Below are positions 43,345 to 51,997 of a stretch of DNA of 64,000 bases, one piece after another. The DNA is from Rhodococcus sp. SMB37. Its GTDB lineage: Bacteria; Actinomycetota; Actinomycetes; Mycobacteriales; Mycobacteriaceae. The DNA is taken from assembly GCF_004345605.1 (NCBI RefSeq), contig NZ_SLVY01000019.1, forward strand, positions 62,001 to 126,000, written 5' to 3'. Numbering within the stretch: the stretch's first letter is position 1; each line of letters begins with the position of its first letter. Made by a program: the position numbers and the translations under genes. The notes under the pieces are model-generated. The model was not told the DNA's origin. It ran no database searches and saw nothing but the letters and a program-made list of their open reading frames with translations.

Positions 43345-45053
43345 CCGTCGAGTCCGCTGCTGTCCCCGCCGACGTGCGTGCACGCCGGCGGGGACCGATC
43401 GACCCGCGGCTGTGGCGTCACTCCGCGGCGGCGCGCGGGTACCTCATCCTCACTGTGGTCACGTCGCTCGTCGATGTGGTGATGGTGATCGTGACCGCGC
43501 TCATGATCGGCACGGTCCTTGCCGGGATCATCACCACCGACGCTCGGTCGCTCGGGGACTGGACCACCGAACTCGGCGTCCTCACCGTGGCCATCGTCGT
43601 GCGGGTCGCTGTGACCTGGCTGCATGCGCGGTACGCGCACCGGTCCGCAACGCGTGTGATCGCCGAACTCGAACACGAAGTCCTCGATGCCGCGTCGGGT
43701 CTGCCGCCCCGCGAACTCGATCCGCGCCGCGACGAGATCGCCACGGTGCTCACCCGCGGACTCGACGGACTCGGCGACTACCTCACCGGCTACATCCCGG
43801 CACTGCTCCTGGCCGTCACGCTCACCCCGATCACGGTCGTCGTCATCGCCACGCAAGACCTCACATCCGCGATCATCGTCGTGGTCACGCTACCGCTGAT
43901 CCCGATATTCATGATCCTCATCGGATTCCTCACCAAAGGGAAAGCCGACCGCACCCTGTCGGCGATGACCACGCTGTCGTCGCAACTGCTCGACCTGGTC
44001 GCGGGGCTGCCGACCCTGCGCGCACTGGGCCGTGAACGCGGACCGGAAGCCCGTGTCCGCGAACTCGGTGACGATCATCGCCGCACCACGATGTCGGCGC
44101 TCCGCGTCGCGTTCCTGTCGGGCACCGTGCTCGAATTCCTCGCTACCCTCTCGGTCGCGCTCGTCGCGGTGGCCATCGGCATGCGCCTCGTCACCGGTGG
44201 GATGCCCCTCGAGGCAGGCATCATCGCACTGGTCCTCGCCCCGGAGGCCTACCGGCCACTTCGCACGGTGGGCAGTAAGTTCCATGCCGCCGAGGACGGG
44301 ATGGCCGCCGCAGACAGGGCATTCGCGATCCTCGACAGCGCGGGGACCGGTGCGACCCGACCCGGATCGGCAGCATCGAGCGAGCGTCCCGGTCGGAGCC
44401 GCGAGGTCGCACCGGAGTTGGTGTTCGACGGGCTGAGTGTCGGGAGCCGCGACGGATACGCCCCGCACCGACTCGACGCGATCTGCCGACCCGGCGAGAT
44501 CACCGCCCTTTCCGGACCCAACGGCAGCGGCAAGTCGACCGCACTGCTCGCGCTCCTCGGCCTCGCCGAACCGGCGGAAGGACACGTCACCGTCGACGGC
44601 ATCCCGGCGGAAGGCACCGATCAATGGTGGGAGCGGGTCGCCTGGCTGCCGCAGCGACCCGTGCTGCTCCCCGGAACCCTCGCCGGCAACCTGTGGCTCA
44701 CCGGCGTCGACCCCGCGAACCCCGAACTCGACGACATCTGCGCGGCCACGGGATTCGACGCCGTTCTCGCCGAACTTCCGGATCGGTGGAACACCGTCGT
44801 CGGTGCCGACGGAACCGGTCTGTCGCTGGGCCAGAGGCAACGGCTGGCACTCACCCGAACTCTGGCGTCACCGCGAGAAGTCCTGCTGCTCGACGAACCC
44901 ACCGCGCACCTCGACGACGCCACCGAAGCTACCGTCCTGGACGCCCTTCGCGCTCGTGCACGGGCAGGCCGCACCGTCGTGATCGTCGCGCACCGACCGT
45001 CCCTGCTCGCGATCGCGGACCGGGTGGTCGCGGTGGAAGGTGGTGTCCGATGA
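43341..45053 (+). CDS. cydD: Thiol reductant ABC exporter subunit CydD
   Basis: 570 residues: six-segment ABC exporter domain then ATPase with Walker A 'GPNGSGKST', signature 'LSLGQRQRLALTR' and Walker B 'VLLLDEPTAHLD'. With CydC it is needed to assemble cytochrome bd by exporting thiols or balancing heme redox. GTG 43341 overlaps cydB; stop overlaps cydC (ATGA). Confidence 0.93.
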   Translation: MTVESAAVPADVRARRRGPIDPRLWRHSAAARGYLILTVVTSLVDVVMVIVTALMIGTVLAGIITTDARSLGDWTTELGVLTVAIVVRVAVTWLHARYAHRSATRVIAELEHEVLDAASGLPPRELDPRRDEIATVLTRGLDGLGDYLTGYIPALLLAVTLTPITVVVIATQDLTSAIIVVVTLPLIPIFMILIGFLTKGKADRTLSAMTTLSSQLLDLVAGLPTLRALGRERGPEARVRELGDDHRRTTMSALRVAFLSGTVLEFLATLSVALVAVAIGMRLVTGGMPLEAGIIALVLAPEAYRPLRTVGSKFHAAEDGMAAADRAFAILDSAGTGATRPGSAASSERPGRSREVAPELVFDGLSVGSRDGYAPHRLDAICRPGEITALSGPNGSGKSTALLALLGLAEPAEGHVTVDGIPAEGTDQWWERVAWLPQRPVLLPGTLAGNLWLTGVDPANPELDDICAATGFDAVLAELPDRWNTVVGADGTGLSLGQRQRLALTRTLASPREVLLLDEPTAHLDDATEATVLDALRARARAGRTVVIVAHRPSLLAIADRVVAVEGGVR

Positions 45054-46723
45054 GTGGTCATTTCCTGCGCAGGGCCATGGCGCTGCTCGAGCTCGAACCT
45101 CGCCGCGTGATCATCGCTGTGGTCGCGGGTGTCGCGACGCTCGGTAGCGCACTGCTGCTCGCGGGCATCTCGGCGTGGCTCATCGTGCGCGCGTGGGAGA
45201 TGCCGCCGGTCCTCGATCTGACCGTCGCGGTCGTCGCGGTGCGTGCACTGGGTATCTCGCGCGGACTCTTCCGGTACTTCGAGCGGCTCGCCACACATGA
45301 CACCGCGCTGCGCGGCATGACATCGGCGCGATCGCGGCTCTACGAGCGCCTCGCGGAGGGGGATCCCGCTGCTTCCGCAGGGCTGCGACGCGGGGATCTG
45401 CTCTCACGCACCGGCTCCGATGTCGACGCACTCGGCGACGTCGTGGTGCGTGCCCTCGTGCCCATCGCCGTCGCGGTCGTACTGAGTCTCGCCGCCGTGA
45501 TCACGGTCGGGGTGATCGTCCCTGCCGCCGGCGCCGTTCTCGCCATCGCTCTGCTGCTGGCGGGCGTCGTCGCACCGTGGCTGTCGGCGTCCGCCGCGGC
45601 CCGTGCAGAGGCCGACGGTGATGCCGCCCGGACCCGCTTCGGCGAGGACGCCGTGACCGCACTCGATCACGCCGCAGAACTACGTGTCGCGGGGCGTTTG
45701 ACCTCCGTGACGGACCGTGCGCGGGCCGCGAATCTCGAATCGGTGCGTGCCACCGACCGTTCGGCCGTCCCTGCCGCATTCGCGGATGCGGCAGCACCTC
45801 TCGCGGTGGGGGCGAGTGTGCTCGGGGCTCTCCTGATCGGTGTCACCGCATTCGGATCGGATGCTGCGACGATGAGCCCTACGACGCTCGGCATCCTCGT
45901 GTTGCTGCCGTTGTCCGCGTTCGAAGCCACCGCGGCGCTCCCTGCTGCGGCGCAGACCCTGACCCGCGCTCGACTCGCGGCCCGGCGCATCGTCGACCTA
46001 CTCGACCGTGCAGATCGCCCCGTGCCCCACGGCACCGCATCCGCGGACGGCCCCGGCAGACTCCGTGCCGACGGGTTGCGCAGCGGATGGCCGGGTGGCG
46101 TGTGCACCCGACCCGTCGACCTGGACGCTGCGCCTGGTTCGCGGGTCGCGATCGTCGGAAGCAGCGGTAGCGGCAAGACCACCACGGTGATGACACTGGC
46201 CGGGTTGCTGGCACCGGCAGGTGGTTCGGTCACCCTCGACGGTGTGGATCTCGCGGAGATCGATCAGGCTGCTCTCCGCCGACGTGTTGCATTCTTCGCC
46301 GAGGACGCCCACATCTTCGACACCTCGATCCTCGAGAATCTGCGCGTTGCCCGGGGAACCGTCGACGAGTCCGAGGCGCGGGCTGCGCTCGCGTCGGTCG
46401 GTCTGGGGGAGTGGGTCGACGCACTACCGAACGGTGTCGACACGGTGCTGGCCTCCGGCGCCCGCGACATCTCGGGTGGCCAGCGACGCCGGTTGCTCCT
46501 GGCACGAGCGATCCTGTCGCCGGCGGAGATATTGCTGCTCGACGAACCGGCCGAGCACCTCGATGCCGAGGATGCCGCGCATCTGCAGCGGCAACTCCTC
46601 GATTCCGGTTCGGGACTCGTCGATCCTGCCCGTACGGTCGTCGTGGTCACGCACAGCCTGCCCGCGGGCACCGCCGCTGACCTGGTGGTACGCATCGAGA
46701 AAAATGCGTTGCCGACGCCGTGA
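45050..46723 (+). CDS. cydC: Thiol reductant ABC exporter subunit CydC
   Basis: 557 residues: transmembrane domain, then Walker A 'GSSGSGKTT', signature 'ISGGQRRRLLLARAI' and Walker B 'ILLLDEPAEHLD'. Partner of CydD; start overlaps cydD by 4 bases. In this genome D precedes C, as in mycobacteria. Confidence 0.93.
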   Translation: MSGHFLRRAMALLELEPRRVIIAVVAGVATLGSALLLAGISAWLIVRAWEMPPVLDLTVAVVAVRALGISRGLFRYFERLATHDTALRGMTSARSRLYERLAEGDPAASAGLRRGDLLSRTGSDVDALGDVVVRALVPIAVAVVLSLAAVITVGVIVPAAGAVLAIALLLAGVVAPWLSASAAARAEADGDAARTRFGEDAVTALDHAAELRVAGRLTSVTDRARAANLESVRATDRSAVPAAFADAAAPLAVGASVLGALLIGVTAFGSDAATMSPTTLGILVLLPLSAFEATAALPAAAQTLTRARLAARRIVDLLDRADRPVPHGTASADGPGRLRADGLRSGWPGGVCTRPVDLDAAPGSRVAIVGSSGSGKTTTVMTLAGLLAPAGGSVTLDGVDLAEIDQAALRRRVAFFAEDAHIFDTSILENLRVARGTVDESEARAALASVGLGEWVDALPNGVDTVLASGARDISGGQRRRLLLARAILSPAEILLLDEPAEHLDAEDAAHLQRQLLDSGSGLVDPARTVVVVTHSLPAGTAADLVVRIEKNALPTP

Positions 46724-46733
46724 TCCGCGCGTA

Positions 46734-46755
46734 CTTTCTCAGGTACACGAGAAAG
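46734..46755 (+). promoter_or_regulatory. Small hairpin overlapping a ribosome binding site
   Basis: CTTTCTC (46734-46740) pairs with GAGAAAG (46749-46755) around an 8-base loop. The right arm takes in the first six bases of the extended Shine-Dalgarno at 46750-46761, so it could modulate initiation at the micro-ORF. Confidence 0.45.
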
Positions 46756-46769
46756 GAGGTGGTCTGGAA

Positions 46770-46808
46770 GTGATTGATATTCGGACGCGTGAGGTGACCA
46801 TCCGCTAG
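46770..46808 (+). CDS. 12-residue micro-ORF with extended Shine-Dalgarno
   Basis: GTG-started MIDIRTREVTIR then TAG. Twelve consecutive bases (AGAAAGGAGGTG, 46750-46761) are complementary to the 16S rRNA 3' tail, 8 bases before the GTG: a much stronger site than any other in the window. It lies 46 bases after cydC and 235 before the BCCT gene. A leader or regulatory micro-ORF is the simplest reading; I do not recognise the peptide. The rest of 46809-47043 shows no other gene. Confidence 0.5.
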   Translation: MIDIRTREVTIR

Positions 46809-47043
46809 CAGTGTGACGACGGAATTCACCCGCCGCACGCGGTAGGCGAATCCCAGGTGGTCACCCGGCCCCCGAGCACCGGTCTGTCCGGACCGGATCC
46901 GACATTCGCGGAGGAATTCCGTGGAGAGTCGGCGGCTCGGGGGTCGTTCTTGTGTGCTCGACACCGTAAATGTGAGGAAACCGTCGCGTGCACATATGGG
47001 TGAATCGGGTATGGCGGCCGAGCCGGTGGGGTACATGTAGCGG

Positions 47044-48789
47044 ATGCCGATCTTGCAGCGCGCTCATGACGCCCTCCGGCTGCGGACATCGCCGGGCATC
47101 TTCTTCGCGTCGGCGGCGGTGGCGATCTTGTTCGTCGTCGTGACGATCGCTTTCACCGACGCCGTCGACCAGATCTTCAGCACCGCGTCGACCTGGATCA
47201 TGACCAACCTGGGCTGGTTCTACATCCTAGGCGTCACGACCTTTCTCCTCTTTCTGGTGGGGATTGCGCTCACCCGATACGGCCGGGTCCGGCTCGGTGG
47301 CGACGACGAGCGGCCCGAGCATTCGAACATCACCTGGTTCTCGATGCTCTTCGCCGCAGGCATCGGTACGATCCTGATGTTCTGGGCTGTTGCCGAGCCG
47401 ATCTCGCATTTCGCGAACCCGCCGATGTAGGATGTCGAGCCCCGTTCGGTCGAGGCCGCTCAGGAAGCGATGGGCTTCGCCCTCTATCACTTCGGCCTGC
47501 ACACCTGGACGATCTTTGCGTTGCCGGGTCTGTGTTTCGGATACTTCATCTACAAGCGGCACCTGCCGCCCCGGGTGAGTTCGATCTTCGCGCCGATTCT
47601 CGGCGTCCGTATCTACGGCCCGATCGGCCACGCCATCGATGTCCTCGCGATCCTCGGCACGGTGTTCGGTGTCGCGACATCGGTGGGTCTCGGAACACTG
47701 CAGATCAACGCCGGTCTCGCGCAGCTGTTCGACCTCGAAGAGTCCGGATTCATCCAGATCGGGCTGATCGCGATCGTGACAGTGATGGCGGGTATCTCGG
47801 TGGCACTCGGACTCGACAAAGGCATCAAGCGGTTGTCGAATCTCAACATCGGTATGGCCGTGGGTCTTCTGGTGTTCGTGCTGGTCACCGGGCCGAGCCT
47901 GTTTCTGCTCAAAGGCATGATCGAATCGGTCGGAATCTATGCGGAGGCCCTGCCGCGGCTCGCATTCTGGAACGACACCTTCGCGAGCTCCGGCTGGCAG
48001 AACACGTGGACGGTGTTCTACTGGGCGTGGACCATCACGTGGTCGCCGTTCGTCGGAATCTTCATCGCCCGGATCTCGCGCGGCCGCACGATCCGAGAAT
48101 TCGTCGGTGGCGTGCTCGGATTACCCGTGCTGTTCTCGGTGATCTGGTTCAGCATCTTCGGCATGGGATCGTTCGACATCGAGCTCAACGGCGAAGGTGG
48201 GCTCGTCGAGCGCGTCGTTGGCGACGGCGACATCCCCGGTGCACTTTTCGAGTTCCTCGGGCATTTCCCGTTCACGGGATTCGTCTCGTTCATCGCCATT
48301 GTGCTCGTGGTGATCTTCTTCGTCACGTCGGTGGATTCGACCGCGATGGTGCTCGACATGATGGCGTCCGGGCACGAGGAGAAGGCACCGATCCATCAAC
48401 GTCTCTTCTGGGCGATCCTGATGGGTCTGGTCGCGTCGACCATGCTCGTCGCGACCGGCAAGGACGGCCTCGACGCGCTGCAACAGCTGATCACGGTGGT
48501 CGGTCTGCCGTTCTTCGTGATGGGTTTCGTGATGATGTACAGCTTGGTGCGGGGAATCCGCGAAGACCTCGGTGAGCGCCCGGAACCGGTCACCCGTCAG
48601 TGGCCTCAGGTGCATACAGCCGAAGCTCTTGCTGCGGCCGAGGAATTGCCCGCACCCGAAGTCGTGGTGGTCACGCACGCGATCCCGGAGGTGGGATCGG
48701 GCACTACCGACGACGAGGACCACGACAGCAACGCCGGGGACCGCAAGGGACCGGAGTCCGGTGCCGAAGACCCGTCGGAGACGAGGTGA
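47044..48789 (+). pseudogene. BCCT-family betaine/choline transporter interrupted by an amber codon
   Basis: 582 codons that read as one BCCT protein except for a TAG at 47428-47430, after 'ISHFANPPM' and before 'DVEPRSVEAAQEAMGFALYHFGLHTWTIFAL'. Frame is kept on both sides and all later features are intact, including the BCCT signature 'WAWTITWSPFVGIFIARISRG'. The remaining 3' frame has an ATG at 47470. Twelve segments would import glycine betaine or similar osmolytes with Na+ or H+. Either a recent nonsense mutation, a sequencing error, or readthrough. An in-frame TAG 6 bases before the ATG fixes the start. Confidence 0.85.
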
Positions 48790-48792
48790 TCG

Positions 48793-49452
48793 TCAGCCGA
48801 CGTAGCGGGACAACCGCGCTGACATGCGCGGGACCAGTTCGCCGTCGGCGATGACGCGTTCTTCGACGTAGGCGAGGTCCCCGCCTTCGACGATGCCGTA
48901 GAGCCGCTTGGCTCCTCCCACGTCCTCGCCGGACTTCGTACGGATCACCACGTCCGTCGCGAGCTCCCACGACGACTGGGTCAGGGCCGTTCCGTAGTAC
49001 AGCTCGACGACACCGGCGCTGTGGGTGAGGAGCAGCTCGACGGTTTCCGGGTCCTCGCTGCCGGCGGCGTCGGTACCCGACACACGCCAGAAGCCGCTCT
49101 CTCGACGGTCCGGTGCACTGAATTCGCCGGCGTCGTCGAGACGCCACGAACGTGCTTCCCACGCTAGGTAATCAGCGCCGCTGTGCGTGACGACGATCTG
49201 CTGACCGAAGCGGTAGTCGCCCGTCTCGGGATCGTGTCCCTCACCCTCGCCGCGCCACACACCCACCAGCGGCAGTAACGCGAGCATCGCCGGGTCGAGA
49301 TCGGGGCCGAACCTCAGGTTCGCGGTGTCTTCCGGGCCGGGCAGGCCAGGTAGAGCCGAGATGTTGCGCTCGGCTGTGGCAGCCGCGCGCTTCTCGGCCT
49401 CCGCGATCGCGTCGTTACCGCTGCGGCGTGAGTCGTCCGATTCCGCAGTCAC
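48793..49452 (-). CDS. Nitrobindin-like (FABP-fold) protein lacking the heme His
   Basis: 219 residues. '[34 protein letters not shown]' is the nitrobindin GxWxGxG start; 'SGFWRVSG' and '[14 protein letters not shown]' complete the beta barrel. The C-terminal '[14 protein letters not shown]' has Arg where heme-binding nitrobindins carry the axial His, as in the 'ferric nitrobindin-like' Rv0813c. N-terminal ~45 residues are extra and charged. GTG start shares its G with the stop of the 31-residue gene upstream (TAGTG), so the two are translated together. Confidence 0.82.
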   Translation of the reverse strand: MTAESDDSRRSGNDAIAEAEKRAAATAERNISALPGLPGPEDTANLRFGPDLDPAMLALLPLVGVWRGEGEGHDPETGDYRFGQQIVVTHSGADYLAWEARSWRLDDAGEFSAPDRRESGFWRVSGTDAAGSEDPETVELLLTHSAGVVELYYGTALTQSSWELATDVVIRTKSGEDVGGAKRLYGIVEGGDLAYVEERVIADGELVPRMSARLSRYVG

Positions 49453-49547
49453 TAGTCTTGAGTGACCAGGCGGTAGATCGTGTACAGCGCAAACCAGGTG
49501 ATGAGCAACGCTGCGAGGACCAGGAGAACTTCGAAGAAAATGACCAC
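49452..49547 (-). CDS. 31-residue single-pass membrane peptide
   Basis: GTG at 49547 gives [20 protein letters not shown] followed by [11 protein letters not shown]: one hydrophobic helix with a short positively charged tail. Its stop overlaps the nitrobindin-like start by one base, arguing that it is real and co-translated. No known function; it may anchor or signal to its partner. Confidence 0.6.
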   Translation of the reverse strand: MVIFFEVLLVLAALLITWFALYTIYRLVTQD

Positions 49548-49641
49548 GCGGCCATCTTAGACCTCGGCAGGAATACCCGCCGACGACGGGTCCGGGTTGT
49601 GCAGGAGCGAACCGGCATTCACGATGTCATGGAACGCAGAA

Positions 49642-49678
49642 AGGGCCTGAGTCCGGTGTGATTCCGGACCCAGGCCCT
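49642..49678. terminator. Terminator of the DUF1416 operon
   Basis: 15-bp stem (49642-49656 / 49664-49678) with one mismatch, 18 bases beyond the DUF1416 stop on the minus strand. Confidence 0.75.
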
Positions 49679-49695
49679 CGCTGACCGGGGGGATA

Positions 49696-50001
49696 CTACT
49701 TCGCGACGGTGACGTCGACGTTGTGCACGCCGGCTGCAGTCGGGCTCACTGTCGCGGTGCCGTTGCCCGTGCTGGACAGCGCGCGGATCTTCCAGTCGCC
49801 GGGCGCGGCGAAGAACCGGAAGTCACCGGTCGCCGACGCAACGACCTCGGCGGTGAATTCATCGCCACCGTCGAGCAGGCGGACGAAGGCGCCACCGACG
49901 GGCTGTCCGTCGGCTGCGAGAACACGGCCGGTGATGACCGTTTCCTTCTCGGTGTCGACGTTCGACGGAAGAGTCTGGGACTGGACGGGTGCTCCACACA
50001 T
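49696..50001 (-). CDS. DUF1416 protein (SseC-like)
   Basis: 101 residues, starting MCGAPVQSQ; 'ITGRVLAADGQPVGGAFVRLLD' and 'GDFRFFAAPGDWKIRAL' give a transthyretin-like beta sandwich. Always beside thiosulfate sulfurtransferase genes (sseC2/cysA2 in M. tuberculosis); assumed to act in sulfur metabolism. Starts 4 bases after the sulfurtransferase stop. Confidence 0.88.
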   Translation of the reverse strand: MCGAPVQSQTLPSNVDTEKETVITGRVLAADGQPVGGAFVRLLDGGDEFTAEVVASATGDFRFFAAPGDWKIRALSSTGNGTATVSPTAAGVHNVDVTVAK

Positions 50002-50005
50002 GTTC

Positions 50006-50839
50006 TTATGCTCCCAATTCGATCGGTGCGCCGACGAGTGAGCCGTACTCGACCCAGCTGCCGTCGTAGTTCTTGACATTCTTCTTGCCGAGGATCTCCT
50101 GCAGCACGAACCAGGTGTGGCTCGAGCGCTCGCCGATGCGGCAGTACGCGATGGTTTCCTTGCTGTCGTCGAAGCCCTTCTCCGAGTAGAGAGCGGTGAG
50201 GTCCTCGTCGGACTTGAAGGTGCCGTCCTCATTGGCGGTGGTGCTCCACGGGATGTTGATCGCCCCGGGAACGTGTCCGCGCTGCTGGGCCTGCTCCTGC
50301 GGGAGGTGCGCGGGAGCGAGGATCTTGCCGGAGAACTCGTCGGGCGAACGCACGTCGACGAGGTTCTTGCTGCCGATGGCGTCGATGACCTCGTCACGGA
50401 ACGCACGGATCGACGTGTCGGGCGCGGAGGCCTTGTACTCGGTGGCCGGGCGGGTGACCTCGTCCTTCGACAGCGGGCGACCGTCGAGTTCCCACTTCTT
50501 ACGGCCACCGTCGATGAGCTTGACGTCCTGGTGACCGTACAGCTTGAAGTACCAGTAGGCGTACGCCGCGAACCAGTTGTTGTTGCCGCCGTAGAGCACG
50601 ACGGTGTCGTCGTTCGCGACACCCTTCGCAGACAGCAGAGCGGAGAACTGCTCCTGGTTCAGGAAGTCGCGGCGGACCGCGTCCTGAAGATCCTTGCGCC
50701 AGTCGAGGCGGATCGCGCCCTCGATGTGACCGCCTTCGTAGGCGGAGGTGTCTTCGTCGACCTCGATGAAGACGGTCTTCGGCGCTTGCAGGTTCTTCTC
50801 GGCCCAGTCGGCGGAGACCAGAACATCGGAGCGAGCCAT
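50006..50839 (-). CDS. Thiosulfate sulfurtransferase (CysA2-like rhodanese)
   Basis: 277 residues, two rhodanese domains. Active-site loop 'AYCRIGERSSHTW' in the second domain (Cys near 233) matches the thiosulfate-type CRxGxR. Transfers sulfane sulfur from thiosulfate to cyanide or thiols. ATG 50839 has GAAAGGA. Middle gene of DUF4395-sulfurtransferase-DUF1416 operon controlled by the cysteine-rich leader upstream. Confidence 0.93.
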   Translation of the reverse strand: MARSDVLVSADWAEKNLQAPKTVFIEVDEDTSAYEGGHIEGAIRLDWRKDLQDAVRRDFLNQEQFSALLSAKGVANDDTVVLYGGNNNWFAAYAYWYFKLYGHQDVKLIDGGRKKWELDGRPLSKDEVTRPATEYKASAPDTSIRAFRDEVIDAIGSKNLVDVRSPDEFSGKILAPAHLPQEQAQQRGHVPGAINIPWSTTANEDGTFKSDEDLTALYSEKGFDDSKETIAYCRIGERSSHTWFVLQEILGKKNVKNYDGSWVEYGSLVGAPIELGA

Positions 50840-50906
50840 GGTTGTTCCTTTCGTGATGAATCTGAAGGACTTGTGGGTGGAACTGCAGTGTGGGTGGAAC
50901 AGCAAC

Positions 50907-51365
50907 TCAGGTCGTCTGAGGCCGCAACCGGATGATCAGCGGGTAGATGCGGCAGCCGAGACACACCCCGAACGCGGCATTCAGCAGGGCTGCGAACAGA
51001 GCGAACCCTGCGGCGACGATGCCGAGCGTGACGGCGCCGGTGAGCAATGCGACGGTGCCGATCAGGGCGAAGACGAATCCGACCCCCTGCGCGAACCGCA
51101 ACGGTGGGGTGGGCTCGGTCTCGGACGGTGGCCCGAGGCGGGGGGCGACCACGGTGGCGAAGAGTGCGCCGTACGGGCTGCGTCGCGGGCCGAGTGCCGC
51201 GCCGAGGGCGAACACGACGGTCTGAGCGGCGAGCAGGATACCGGCCACGGACGGCGTGAACGAGGCGATCACGAGGACCGCGACGAGAACCGCTGTGGTG
51301 ATCCAGGCCGCGAACCGAGGTCCGCGAACGTCTACCTGGGCAGCAGACGAGGTGGTGAGAGACAT
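50907..51365 (-). CDS. DUF4395 membrane protein
   Basis: 152 residues with four hydrophobic segments and the conserved C-terminal 'FGVCLGCRIYPL' (CxxC). Context and the cysteine pair suggest a sulfur-related redox or transport role. First structural gene after the leader peptide, 67 bases downstream of its stop. Confidence 0.82.
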   Translation of the reverse strand: MSLTTSSAAQVDVRGPRFAAWITTAVLVAVLVIASFTPSVAGILLAAQTVVFALGAALGPRRSPYGALFATVVAPRLGPPSETEPTPPLRFAQGVGFVFALIGTVALLTGAVTLGIVAAGFALFAALLNAAFGVCLGCRIYPLIIRLRPQTT

Positions 51366-51432
51366 GTATGTACTCCTGCATGATCGATATCGCTGGGGCG
51401 AGTCGAATCGCGGTAGGTCGACCGCGTGTGGA

Positions 51433-51495
51433 TCAGCAGGTACAACAAGAGCCGCCGAGGCGGCACAGGTCGACTGTGCGGCGTCGGGTGAGCAT
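51433..51495 (-). CDS. Poly-cysteine leader peptide (attenuator uORF)
   Basis: 20 codons, MLTRRRTVDLCRLGGSCCTC and stop. Four cysteines, three in the last four codons, is the pattern of the cysteine-responsive upstream ORFs known in mycobacteria before this same operon. Ribosome stalling or completion at the Cys codons is thought to gate translation of DUF4395-rhodanese-DUF1416. Far too short for usual gene callers. Confidence 0.88.
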   Translation of the reverse strand: MLTRRRTVDLCRLGGSCCTC

Positions 51496-51571
51496 CAGCT
51501 CTTGGCAGGTGAGCACGTGTCGCAGTCTAACCGAGAAACCGGCATAAGGAAGGGGCGGGTGCCGGTCGGCG

Positions 51572-51997
51572 TCACAGCGCGGCCAGCGCTTGCCTCAGGT
51601 CGTTCGCCGTCGGAACCCCGGAGACTCGGAAGCGCTGGCGTCCGTTGCCGTCGAACAACAACGTCGTGGGAAGTGAGAGTACGCCGAGTTCTGTGGCCAG
51701 CGAGGAATTTTCATCGAGATCGAGTTCGATGTCGTGAACCGGTGTCCCGGCGTCGCCGGGGTTCTCCACCACCGCGGACACTACCCGGCGCACTGCAGCG
51801 CACGGCCCGCACCACGGAGCGGAGAAATGCAGTATCACCGGCTCACCTGCGCCGACTCCGACTCTGCCGAGTTCCGGGCTCGCCACCGAGGGGCCACCGT
51901 CCGGTTGCTCCCTCAGCCGGCCGGACTGCGCGCGAAGCACCACGCCTACGACGCACGCCGCGACGACCACGACCGCAAGGACGGCCAGCGCGATCAC
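51572..51997 (-). CDS. Thioredoxin-like protein (ThiX type)
   Basis: 141 residues; N-terminal membrane anchor (residues 2-22), then thioredoxin fold with 'HFSAPWCGPCAAVRRVV' and cis-Pro in 'SLPTTLLFDG'. An exported or membrane-tethered disulfide reductase. GTG overlaps the LmeA-like stop (GTGA). Confidence 0.88.
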   Translation of the reverse strand: MIALAVLAVVVVAACVVGVVLRAQSGRLREQPDGGPSVASPELGRVGVGAGEPVILHFSAPWCGPCAAVRRVVSAVVENPGDAGTPVHDIELDLDENSSLATELGVLSLPTTLLFDGNGRQRFRVSGVPTANDLRQALAAL

